A stretch of DNA of 6,014 nucleotides from Chloroflexota bacterium (lineage in GTDB: Bacteria > Chloroflexota > Dormibacteria > CF-121): the NCBI GenBank assembly GCA_005889395.1, contig VBFX01000308.1:1-6014 (forward strand). The letters run 5' to 3'. Made by a program: the position numbers and the translations under genes. Of this stretch, positions 1-5,390 are shown piece after piece (position 1 is the stretch's first letter; every line of letters begins with the position of its first letter). The notes below the pieces were generated by a model. The model worked only from the letters and a program-made list of their open reading frames with translations. It did no database searches and was not told the origin of the DNA.

Positions 1-243
1 CCGACATTCATGGACGTCCACGAGGGGATGCACGTCACGCAGGAGCAGCTCGCCGAAGCGCATCAGAGAGATGTCGAAGCCCAGAAGGGTACCGGGGTTG
101 AGTACTCGCGCTACTGGCTGGACTCCAAGGCCGGAAAGGTCTTCTGCCTGGCCACGGGCCCAAACAAGGAGGCCGTTGCCGCCGTGCACGAGAAGGCCGG
201 CCATCCGGCGCACGAGCTGTACGAGGTGAGCGAGGGCCGCTAA
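1..243 (+). CDS. DUF4242 family small protein (SCO4226-like), 5' end cut by window edge
   Basis: Eighty codons are open from base 1 and read PTFMDVHEGM at the start. Family members typically begin M-P-x-F/Y-M-D-V-H, so the real start is probably the codon just outside the window rather than the ATG at position 10. The visible protein has the family marks: MDVHEG near the N-terminus, an AH-x-x-D-x-x-x-Q helix (about residues 20-28), YWLDSKAGKVFCL (about 38-50) and AVHEKAGHPAHELYEV near the C-terminus. Its His and acidic residues fit the small ferredoxin-like dimer of this family. The Streptomyces coelicolor member SCO4226 is known as a nickel-binding protein; metal binding here is inferred from family only. 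It is soluble, with no signal peptide. It converges on the next gene with only 11 bases between stop codons and no clear terminator. The family call is good; the biological role is unknown. Confidence 0.8.
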   Translation, partial: PTFMDVHEGMHVTQEQLAEAHQRDVEAQKGTGVEYSRYWLDSKAGKVFCLATGPNKEAVAAVHEKAGHPAHELYEVSEGR

Positions 244-254
244 GCCGCTGGCTG

Positions 255-851
255 TCAGCCGCCGAACGCTTTGCCCAGGCGCCGGCGCATCTGACGCCAG
301 GAGAAGGCGTCTCTGACCCGGCCCAGGCCGTGCCGTGACGGCGGGATCGGCTCCGGTTTGTAGCTGCCGCCGAACTCGCTCGCGTACGCCACCAGGTCGC
401 GGAGCTCGAGCAGCGGGATCGCGTACTCCCTCGTGACCTCTTGGAGAAGGAGCGCGGTTCGTTGCTGCACGCTCGGGCTTTCCGGCCGGCAGAGCGCCAG
501 CGGCCGGGCGTGTTGCGCGCGCAAGCCCTCGGGGTGGATCACGATCCTTCCCCAGCACAACACGGCACCACCGAACATGTATGGCTCCTCGCGCAAAGCG
601 CGGGTCATCGGCGCGATGTCGTGGTAGGCGTAGATGCCGCAGCTGCAGGCCGGTTCAGGGGAGGTCCGCTCCTCATCGTGCCGGTGGAGGCCGGCCCGTG
701 CGAGGCGGAGGCCAGGACGGGTTTGACACTCCGCGTTGAGACAGTCCAGAGGCGGCCAGAGCGTCTCGGCCACAGGCGATTGCAGGCGGCCACGCGTCCA
801 GGCATCGTCGGGGTCCACCCGCCAGAAGCGGTACCCGACGGCGGGGATCAT
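255..851 (-). CDS. Uncharacterised protein with 'CSCGIYAY' motif
   Basis: This is a 198-residue soluble protein of no known function. I recognise the pattern as a recurrent uncharacterised family in high-GC soil bacteria: an N-terminal GYRFWRV strand (residues 6-12), a LWPP segment (31-34), two cysteines spaced Cx4C (C37, C42), HRH (56-58), then PACSCGIYAY (C69, C71) and a GAVLCWGRIVIHPEGLRAQHARPLAL segment after about residue 95. The Cx4C and CxC pairs could bind zinc, but this is inference. The C-terminal 35 residues are Arg-rich. I chose the ATG at 849-851 because GYRFWRV lies right after it and because it overlaps the stop of the upstream small ORF as ATGA, implying translational coupling. 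The frame stays open to 1013, but that extension is low-complexity residue use unlike the rest and overlaps the small ORF, so I reject it. Confidence 0.72.
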   Translation of the reverse strand: MIPAVGYRFWRVDPDDAWTRGRLQSPVAETLWPPLDCLNAECQTRPGLRLARAGLHRHDEERTSPEPACSCGIYAYHDIAPMTRALREEPYMFGGAVLCWGRIVIHPEGLRAQHARPLALCRPESPSVQQRTALLLQEVTREYAIPLLELRDLVAYASEFGGSYKPEPIPPSRHGLGRVRDAFSWRQMRRRLGKAFGG

Positions 852-979
852 GCCGGAGTTGTGATCGGAACCTCTTCTTCCCTCTCGGTCCGCTGCGGCT
901 CGCTCTCGGGAGCAAGCAGCGGCTCCGACGCCGGTTCCGGTATTTCGATGACCCTGACAGGCTTGCTCGTGAATCCCAT
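848..979 (-). CDS. Small acidic Pro/Glu-rich ORF (43 aa), coupled to the CSCGIYAY gene
   Basis: A 43-codon ATG-initiated ORF begins MGFTSKPVRVIEIPEP and continues as a Pro/Glu-rich acidic tail ending TTPA. An AGGG sequence lies 7 bases upstream of the ATG and can serve as ribosome binding site. Its TGA overlaps the ATG of the next gene as ATGA, the usual sign of translational coupling. The first 15 residues look like an ordered beta-strand motif (VRVIEIPEP); the rest is probably disordered. I recall similar short 'MGF...VRVIEI.EP' ORFs sitting before this same kind of CSCGIYAY gene, but I cannot check that here. Function is unknown; a partner or accessory role to the downstream protein is inference. 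It is too short for most gene callers. Confidence 0.55.
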   Translation of the reverse strand: MGFTSKPVRVIEIPEPASEPLLAPESEPQRTEREEEVPITTPA

Positions 980-1068
980 GATCGAGCCCTGGTTTCACAG
1001 TAGCAAACCGCACAGGCCTTGAGGCGATTTCCTATTGCCAATCGTCAGCACCTTCAGGCATTTCTGAA
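980..1068. other. Intergenic region between carboxypeptidase remnant and small ORF
   Basis: These 89 bases separate the end of the broken carboxypeptidase from the small acidic ORF. A weak 5-bp hairpin (TTCAG/CTGAA, about 1053-1068) lies just after the carboxypeptidase stop but has no T-run, so it is not a convincing terminator. I see no strong -35/-10 pair. A promoter for the small ORF and its neighbour would be expected here, but the sequence does not decide it. Confidence 0.3.
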
Positions 1069-2125
1069 CTAAAGTCCCCGCGTCAGGCGCCAGCCCGCGT
1101 CGGGACCCTGGATGGCCGTGGCCGTCACCAGCGGAACCTCGGCCTGGCGCGTGCCCGCGATAAGGCGCAACGTACCAACTCGGGTTCCGGCCGGCAGCGT
1201 GGCCGGCAACTCGTCGAGCTTCACCTGCCGCGTTACGACGGTGCCGTCGAGGAGGAGCCAGGTGACCGATTGGCTCGCCACGATGGTGCCGGACTCGTCC
1301 CACGGCGAGCGATAGCGGGCGATCACGTCGTCGCGACGGACGACCGAATGCGCGTGCAGCGCCGAGACCAGGGCCGGCAACAACGTACGGGTCGCTCCGA
1401 AGGCGCCCGCGAGGGCATTGGGCTGTCCCATCACCGCGCCGTAGACGCGCACCGCGATGCCATCGATCGTCAGGTCGGCCGCCACGACGAAGCATCCTCC
1501 TGCCTGGTCAGTATGCCCGGTCTTGATCCCGATCACGCCTCCCTGGCCGAGGAGAGTATCGAGATTGTGGACGACGCCCGCGACCGGCAGGGTGGCTTGC
1601 GGCTGGGCGACGATCTGCGCGAAAACAGGCTGCAACATCGCCGTCTCGCCAAGCGTGATCAAGTCCGCCGGGGTGCTGACGCTCAATGCTGAGAAGCCAC
1701 TGACGTCCGCGTATCGGGTCGCGCTCATGCCGAGCGCCGCCGCTCGGGCATTCCTGCGGGTGACCAAGGCCGTGACGCCGCCGAGGTCCCAGGTTGCCAG
1801 CAAGTCGGCGAAGTTACTCGCGGTAGAAGGTGTTGACATCGGCTCGCGTGATCGTGAGGGTCGGCCCAGGTTCGTTCAGGGCGAGCGGATGATCATCCAG
1901 CACGATGAGCGCCGTCATCATCTTGGCGGTGCTGGCCATCGGCGCCGGGGATCGCCCGCCGGAGCTCCCGACTTCGCCAAGACCTTCGACGAGGAGGGCC
2001 GCCTCGCCCTGCGCCGGCCAGGGCAACGCCGGCGCGGTTCCGACGTGCTCCACCGCCGGGACGACCGAGGTCGCCGCGGTCACCGGCAGCGGGCGGAAGT
2101 ACTGGAAGGCCGAGACCGCCAGCAC
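1069..2125 (-). pseudogene. Serine D-Ala-D-Ala carboxypeptidase (S11 / low-molecular-weight PBP), broken by an internal out-of-frame deletion
   Basis: The intact family trims the terminal D-Ala from peptidoglycan stem peptides outside the membrane. Two pieces in different frames carry its marks. The first (2125 down to the TAA at 1814-1816) has a hydrophobic N-terminus and the nucleophile motif ASTAKMMTALIVLDDHPLAL (SxxK), ending at TITRADVNTFYRE. The second resumes at SNFADLLATWD (about base 1818) and runs to the TAG at 1069, with HYAD-like RYADVSGF, TLPVAGVVHN and the KTG motif in GIKTGHTDQAGG. Homologs I remember have about 30 residues between these points, ending in the SxN motif. That stretch is missing and the frame changes, so the deletion is about 89-95 bases. 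No single protein with all three catalytic motifs can be made. The start is unclear: GTG at 2123-2125 falls inside the hydrophobic segment, which in frame extends to about 2161 (RRPLPYLLALVLAVSAFQYF) with only CTG available there. Genuine decay and assembly error are both possible. Confidence 0.82.
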
Positions 2126-2172
2126 CAGGGCGAGCAGATACGGAAGAGGACGGCGGACCAGTGAATTGTGCG

Positions 2173-2442
2173 CTAGCGCCAGGCGATCGGCGGTCCCAGC
2201 ACCGGCTCGGCGAGCTTGACGATCTCACTCGGGTTCGGAAACCGATGCAACTTCACCTTGCTGAAGATCAGCTGATCGTCGAGCGTTACCTCGAAGCGCC
2301 CCTTACTTCCCGTGCGCAGGGAAACATCGATCATCACGGGGGCCCAGGCCCCGAGAATCTCCGCCGCCAGACCGACGGCTCGCTCCAGGTAGTTTCAAGG
2401 AACGCAGTATTCGATCGTTACGCGGTGCTTGGGATCGATCAC
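2173..2442 (-). CDS. SelW/Rdx-family selenoprotein (CxxU), TGA read as selenocysteine
   Basis: A complete 89-residue SelT/SelW/SelH (Rdx) family protein is encoded if the TGA at 2395-2397 is decoded as selenocysteine. It starts at GTG 2440-2442 as MIDPKHRVTIEYCVPUNYLE. The beta strand VTIEYC leads into C13-V-P-U16, exactly where this thioredoxin-like family has its CxxC/CxxU redox motif. After the TGA come the family helix YLERAVGLAAEIL (18-30), the GRFEVTLDDQLIFSKVKLHRFPNPSEI segment (49-74) and a C-terminal helix, ending at TAG. Homology is continuous in one frame across the TGA, and a SECIS-like hairpin follows it. An in-frame TGA upstream of the GTG leaves no longer start. The protein is cytosolic with no signal peptide and is a likely thiol oxidoreductase of unknown substrate. 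It lies 26 bases after the exonuclease stop, so it is probably co-transcribed. The alternative, a Cys codon mutated to TGA, is less likely given the hairpin. Confidence 0.85.
2363..2397 (-). promoter_or_regulatory. Bacterial SECIS-like hairpin downstream of the selenocysteine TGA
   Basis: Read on the minus strand, the TGA (2395-2397) is followed by 15 bases and then GCCGUC-GGUCU-GGCGGC (2379 down to 2363). The arms form six consecutive pairs including one U-G wobble, closing a five-base GGUCU loop. Bacterial SECIS elements lie inside the coding region just after the UGA and present a loop with a GU core to SelB; the E. coli fdhF loop contains GGUCU. The first loop base here is 22 bases past the UGA, in the usual range. 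SelB recruitment is inferred from position and loop identity. Confidence 0.72.
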
Positions 2443-2468
2443 GTGCCAAGCGTATCAGCGATTCCTGC

Positions 2469-3275
2469 TTAACGCGTGCGAATGGCGGCCGTCGGTCCGG
2501 CCAGGGCACGGACCAGGCGGTCGATCGACGAGCCGACGCCGTAGGTCTCACCCAGTTTTGCGAGCGCTTGCGGATCCGTCGGAGATGCAGGCCGCGCATC
2601 GCCGAGCTTGCCGCTAGCGATGATGCCGTCGAGATCCTTGAAGCGACGCACCAGCTGTGCCGCCGTCTTCTCGCCCACGCCCGGAACACCTGGGAGTCCG
2701 TCCGAGGGGTCTCCGCGCAGCACCGCGTAGTCGCCGTACGAGCGACCCGGGATGCCGTAACGGCGCTCGACCTCGGCCTCATCGACGACCAGGAGATTGC
2801 CGATCCCCTTCTGCGTGTAAAGAACCGTCACGTCCGGATCGCGCACCAGCGAAAAGAGGTCGCGGTCACCGGTCACGATCTCGACCTTTCCCCGGACTTT
2901 CGGCAGCAGCGAGGCGATCACGTCTTCGGCCTCGAACCCGGCCGCACCCATCACCTCCACACCAATCGCGTTCAGAACGGCCCAGATGATCGGCTCCTGT
3001 GGTTGGAGCTCGGCAGGCATCGCGCCACGTTCGAGGCGCGCCGTCTTGTAGCTCGCAATCACGTTCACCCGAAATGCCGGCCGCCAATCTTCATCGGTCG
3101 CGACCACAAGCGCCTTCGGCTTCCGGTCGGTGACGAGCCGCGCCAGCATGTCCAGGAAGCCACGCACTGCGTTGACCGGCTGGCCATCCGGTGCCTTGAA
3201 GGCGCCAACGGGAATACCGAAGAAGGCGCGGAACATCAGGCTGGACCCATCGAGCAGGAGCCAGTCGGCTGCCAT
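2469..3275 (-). CDS. 5'-3' exonuclease (FEN/PolA N-terminal domain family), stand-alone
   Basis: A 268-residue protein matches the 5' nuclease domain found at the N-terminus of DNA polymerase I, here without a polymerase domain. Metal-binding and structural motifs appear in order: LLLDGSSLMFRAFF (D9), ATDEDWRPAFR with SYKTAR (D61/D63, R69, K77), AGFEAEDVIASLL (E115, E117, D118), VEIVTGDRDLFSLV (D137, D139) and the helix-three-turn-helix signature GDPSDGLPGVPGVGEKTAAQL (188-208). These residues position metal ions that cleave flap or RNA-primer ends, so a role in replication or repair is expected. The last 45 or so residues do not resemble the usual family C-terminus. The ATG (3273-3275) lies 3 bases after the amidase stop with no Shine-Dalgarno sequence of its own, suggesting reinitiation from the upstream gene. 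It sits before selW in the same probable transcript. Confidence 0.9.
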   Translation of the reverse strand: MAADWLLLDGSSLMFRAFFGIPVGAFKAPDGQPVNAVRGFLDMLARLVTDRKPKALVVATDEDWRPAFRVNVIASYKTARLERGAMPAELQPQEPIIWAVLNAIGVEVMGAAGFEAEDVIASLLPKVRGKVEIVTGDRDLFSLVRDPDVTVLYTQKGIGNLLVVDEAEVERRYGIPGRSYGDYAVLRGDPSDGLPGVPGVGEKTAAQLVRRFKDLDGIIASGKLGDARPASPTDPQALAKLGETYGVGSSIDRLVRALAGPTAAIRTR

Positions 3276-3278
3276 GGA

Positions 3279-4673
3279 TCAGGCGGGGGCGGCAGCGCTC
3301 ATTTTCGGTTCGAGCGTCGCCTCGAGCTGGGCGCCGAGCGACAGGATGCTGTACTCATCGCGCGGGCGGCCGACCAGCTGGATACCGATCGGCAGTCCGC
3401 TCTTCGAAGTGGCCAGCGGAAGACTGATCGCGGGCTGCCCGGTGCAGTTGAACGGATGGGTAAAGCTCAGCCAGTCGAGAAACTCCTCGGACGCCGTGTC
3501 GACGTTCTGGCCGAGGGCGCCGACCATGGGCGCCGGATAAGTCAGGGTCGGCGTGAGCAGCACATCGATCTGGTCCCAGGTGGCGATCAGCCGCCGTGCC
3601 TGCTGGTGCAGCTCGAGCAGCGCCTTGAGGTAATCGACGGCCGTCGACATTGGTGCCACCTCGAGCATCCGCCGGTTGAGGGGGTCGAGCAGCTCCTGGT
3701 TGTCGATCGGTAGAGCGCCCACGGCGGTGACGGCGAGAATCTGGATGAGCGGACGAAACTGACCGAGGTCGGGGCGCACCCGGCTCACTCGATGCCCCAG
3801 GCGGGCCAACTCCGTCGCCACGGACTCGACGGCGTCTGCCACCTCGGGGTCAACGGTCACCGGCGCATCGATGGTCCATCCCACGCGCAGCGTCGCCGGT
3901 TTGCGGCCTGCCGCCGGCAGAAACGGTTGCGCAATCTCGGCCCAGTACGGATCGCCCGGCAGGTGGCCGCTCATGGCGTCCAGGCCGAGCGCGGCGTCCG
4001 CGACCATGCGGGCGATGACACCGCTCGTAGCCAGCCCCGCCCAGTCTTCGCCGAACAGCGGCCCACTCGAGATGCGCCCACGTGAGGGCTTCAGCCCCAC
4101 CACTCCGCAACACGACGCGGGGATTCGGATGGAACCCCCGCCATCACCACCGTGGCTCAGGGCGCACAAGCCCGCCGCCACGGCCGCCGCTGCGCCGCCA
4201 CTCGAGCCGCCCGCCGTCCGAGTCGTGTCGACCGGGTTGCGAGCTGGCGGGAACATCGGCCCTTCCGTGATGGGGCGCGTCCCGAACTCCGGGGCGTTCG
4301 TCTTCCCGAGGATGACGGCCCCCTCGTCTTTCAGCCGGCCGATCGCGAAGCTGTCCACCTGGGCGATCGACTTTTCGAAGACGAGCGAGCCGAGGCTGTT
4401 GCGATAACCAGCCAGCGCCGCCGTTTCCTTGATCGAGACCGGCACGCCGTCGAGCAGGCCGAGCTGTTCCCCCCGTGCCACCCGCTTCTCGGCCGCAGCG
4501 GCCTGGCTTTCTGCCAACTCACGGGTCAGAAGGACGTAGGCATTGAGCTCGGGATCGATCCGCGCGATCCGCTCGTAATAGAGAGCGATCAGCTCGCCGG
4601 GCTTCACCTGCCTGCCAGCGATGGCGCGTGCCTGCGCGATTGCGCTCTTCAACGCCCAGGCGTCATCGATCAC
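3279..4673 (-). CDS. Amidase signature family hydrolase
   Basis: A full-length 464-residue amidase-signature enzyme that hydrolyses a carboxamide bond. The Ser-cisSer-Lys triad is visible: K82 in GVPVSIKE, cis-Ser S157 in TAGGSSGGAAAAVAAG, and nucleophile S181 in GGDGGGSIRIPASCCGVVGLK; the 24-residue spacing of the two serines is the family norm. GKTNAPEFG (123-131) and the C-terminal block FNCTGQPAISLPL followed by LPIGIQLVG are also typical. The 'DGGGSIRIPAS' wording resembles the 6-aminohexanoate-cyclic-dimer-hydrolase-like branch, but the substrate cannot be told. GatA is unlikely because gatB and gatC are absent nearby. There is no signal peptide, so it is cytosolic. The start is GTG at 4671-4673; no other in-frame start fits before the conserved N-terminal helix, and no clear Shine-Dalgarno precedes it. 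An intrinsic terminator ends only about 12-16 bases upstream. It leads the exonuclease-selW-carboxypeptidase run. Confidence 0.9.
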   Translation of the reverse strand: MIDDAWALKSAIAQARAIAGRQVKPGELIALYYERIARIDPELNAYVLLTRELAESQAAAAEKRVARGEQLGLLDGVPVSIKETAALAGYRNSLGSLVFEKSIAQVDSFAIGRLKDEGAVILGKTNAPEFGTRPITEGPMFPPARNPVDTTRTAGGSSGGAAAAVAAGLCALSHGGDGGGSIRIPASCCGVVGLKPSRGRISSGPLFGEDWAGLATSGVIARMVADAALGLDAMSGHLPGDPYWAEIAQPFLPAAGRKPATLRVGWTIDAPVTVDPEVADAVESVATELARLGHRVSRVRPDLGQFRPLIQILAVTAVGALPIDNQELLDPLNRRMLEVAPMSTAVDYLKALLELHQQARRLIATWDQIDVLLTPTLTYPAPMVGALGQNVDTASEEFLDWLSFTHPFNCTGQPAISLPLATSKSGLPIGIQLVGRPRDEYSILSLGAQLEATLEPKMSAAAPA

Positions 4674-4684
4674 CCGCTAACTGT

Positions 4685-4714
4685 AAAAGAGCCCGCCAGG
4701 GGACCTGGCGGGCT
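4685..4714 (-). terminator. Rho-independent terminator after the YceI gene
   Basis: A perfect 11-bp inverted repeat (AGCCCGCCAGG and its complement, arms 4690-4700 and 4704-4714) closes a 3-base loop. On the minus strand it is followed by TCTTTT (4690-4685). It begins 15 bases after the YceI stop and ends just ahead of the amidase GTG. On the plus strand no T-run follows, so it acts in the minus direction only. Confidence 0.88.
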
Positions 4715-4728
4715 ATATGAAGGGTCGA

Positions 4729-5307
4729 CTAGCGCGATTCGAGCGCGACTTCGGCTTCGATCTCTCTCTCGGCCTCGGCCAGCGTCGGCGCCGGCACGGC
4801 CTCGACGCCCATCTCGAGCTTGACCTCGTCCCCCAGGATGAAGCCGCCGGCTTCCAGCGCCTGGTTCCAGGTCAGGTCGTAGTCCTTGCGGTTCAGCGTG
4901 GTCTGCGCGTCGAAGCTCACCCGGCGATTGCCCCACGGGTCCTTGCCCTCGCCGTTGAAGCTAGCGTCGAGCACGACTTCTTTCGTGATGCCGTGGATCG
5001 TCACATCACCGATCACCTTGAAGTTCGAAGGGTCCTTGCCCTCGATTCGCTTGCTCGTAAAGGTGATGGTCGGATAATTCGCGACGTCGAAATGACCATC
5101 GGCGCTACGGAGGTGGTTGTCGCGCATTTCCACCCCGGTATCAATACTGGCCGCATCCAGCACAACGCCGACCTTCGCTGTACTCAGGTTCTCATTGTCA
5201 ACCTCGATCCAGCCTTCCTTGATCTTCATCTGGCCCCGCACCTTGGACATCATGTGCCGGATCGTAAACGTGACGCTACTGTGGTAGCCGTCAAATGCCC
5301 ACTTCAT
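4729..5307 (-). CDS. YceI family (lipocalin-like, polyisoprenoid-binding) protein
   Basis: A 192-residue YceI-domain protein, a beta-barrel that in characterised members binds long isoprenoid chains; the ligand here is unknown. Characteristic blocks are MKWAFDGYHSSVTFTIRHMM with SKVRG (1-25), AASIDTGVEMRDNHLRSADG (52-71) followed by HFDVANYPTITFTS, GDVTIHGITKEV (100-111), and NRKDYDLTWNQALEAGGFILGDEV near the end. An acidic, Ala/Glu-rich tail of about 17 residues follows the barrel. No signal peptide is visible, so it should be cytosolic, unlike E. coli YceI. I placed the start at ATG 5305-5307 because a strong GGGAGG ribosome site lies 9 bases upstream and the domain begins at once; an ATG at 5329-5331 would put that site inside the gene. 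It is divergent from the MarR gene, and shared control is likely. Confidence 0.92.
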   Translation of the reverse strand: MKWAFDGYHSSVTFTIRHMMSKVRGQMKIKEGWIEVDNENLSTAKVGVVLDAASIDTGVEMRDNHLRSADGHFDVANYPTITFTSKRIEGKDPSNFKVIGDVTIHGITKEVVLDASFNGEGKDPWGNRRVSFDAQTTLNRKDYDLTWNQALEAGGFILGDEVKLEMGVEAVPAPTLAEAEREIEAEVALESR

Positions 5308-5316
5308 ATCGTTGAT

Positions 5317-5322
5317 CCTCCC
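5317..5322 (-). promoter_or_regulatory. Shine-Dalgarno site of the YceI gene
   Basis: GGGAGG on the minus strand, 9 bases before the ATG at 5307. It decides the start over the ATG 24 bases further upstream, whose reading frame would include this site. Confidence 0.8.
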
Positions 5323-5327
5323 GGTCT

Positions 5328-5372
5328 TCAAATTGATTGCATAAGCAACCTTCTCTTAAGCAAACAATTTGA
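5328..5372. promoter_or_regulatory. Probable MarR operator and divergent promoter region (yceI / marR)
   Basis: This is the most AT-rich stretch of the window and lies between the divergent YceI and MarR starts. An 8-bp inverted repeat, TCAAATTG (5328-5335) and CAATTTGA (5365-5372), brackets it. Inside is a near-symmetric TTGC-ATAA-GCAA (5337-5348), and TAAGCAA recurs 15 bases on (5342-5348, 5357-5363). MarR proteins commonly bind such short AT-rich palindromes in divergent spacers, so this is the likely operator for both directions. I could not fix a convincing -35/-10 pair; an extended -10-like TGCGAGAAT (5373-5381) toward marR is the best guess. Confidence 0.5.
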
Positions 5373-5390
5373 TGCGAGAATCTATTCCGC

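Noticed and set aside
250..260. GGCTG-T-CAGCC palindrome between the convergent genes as a terminator
   Set aside because: A one-base loop cannot form at full stem length, and no T-run follows on either strand.
852..1013. N-terminal extension of the CSCGIYAY protein to an ATG at 1013
   Set aside because: The added 54 residues look non-coding and overlap the better-supported small ORF; the ATGA junction and the immediate GYRFWRV motif favour the start at 851.
1053..1068. TTCAG...CTGAA hairpin after the carboxypeptidase as a terminator
   Set aside because: The stem is only 5 bp, GC-poor, and lacks a T-run.
1814..1839. Programmed ribosomal frameshift joining the two carboxypeptidase pieces
   Set aside because: No slippery sequence or supporting structure is apparent, and about 30 conserved residues would still be missing, so this is a deletion.
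2395..2397. TGA as an inactivating nonsense mutation, making selW a pseudogene
   Set aside because: The stop falls exactly at the family's redox Cys/Sec position and is followed by a SECIS-like hairpin; the rest of the gene shows no damage.
2303..2782. 159-codon minus-strand frame overlapping exonuclease and selW
   Set aside because: It is Arg/Ser-rich with no motif, and it runs out of frame with two recognised genes.
2568..3713. 381-codon open frame on the plus strand opposite the exonuclease and amidase
   Set aside because: It spans two well-supported minus-strand genes with full motif sets, and its translation is Arg/His/Gln-rich with no recognisable domain. Long antisense frames are expected at this GC content.
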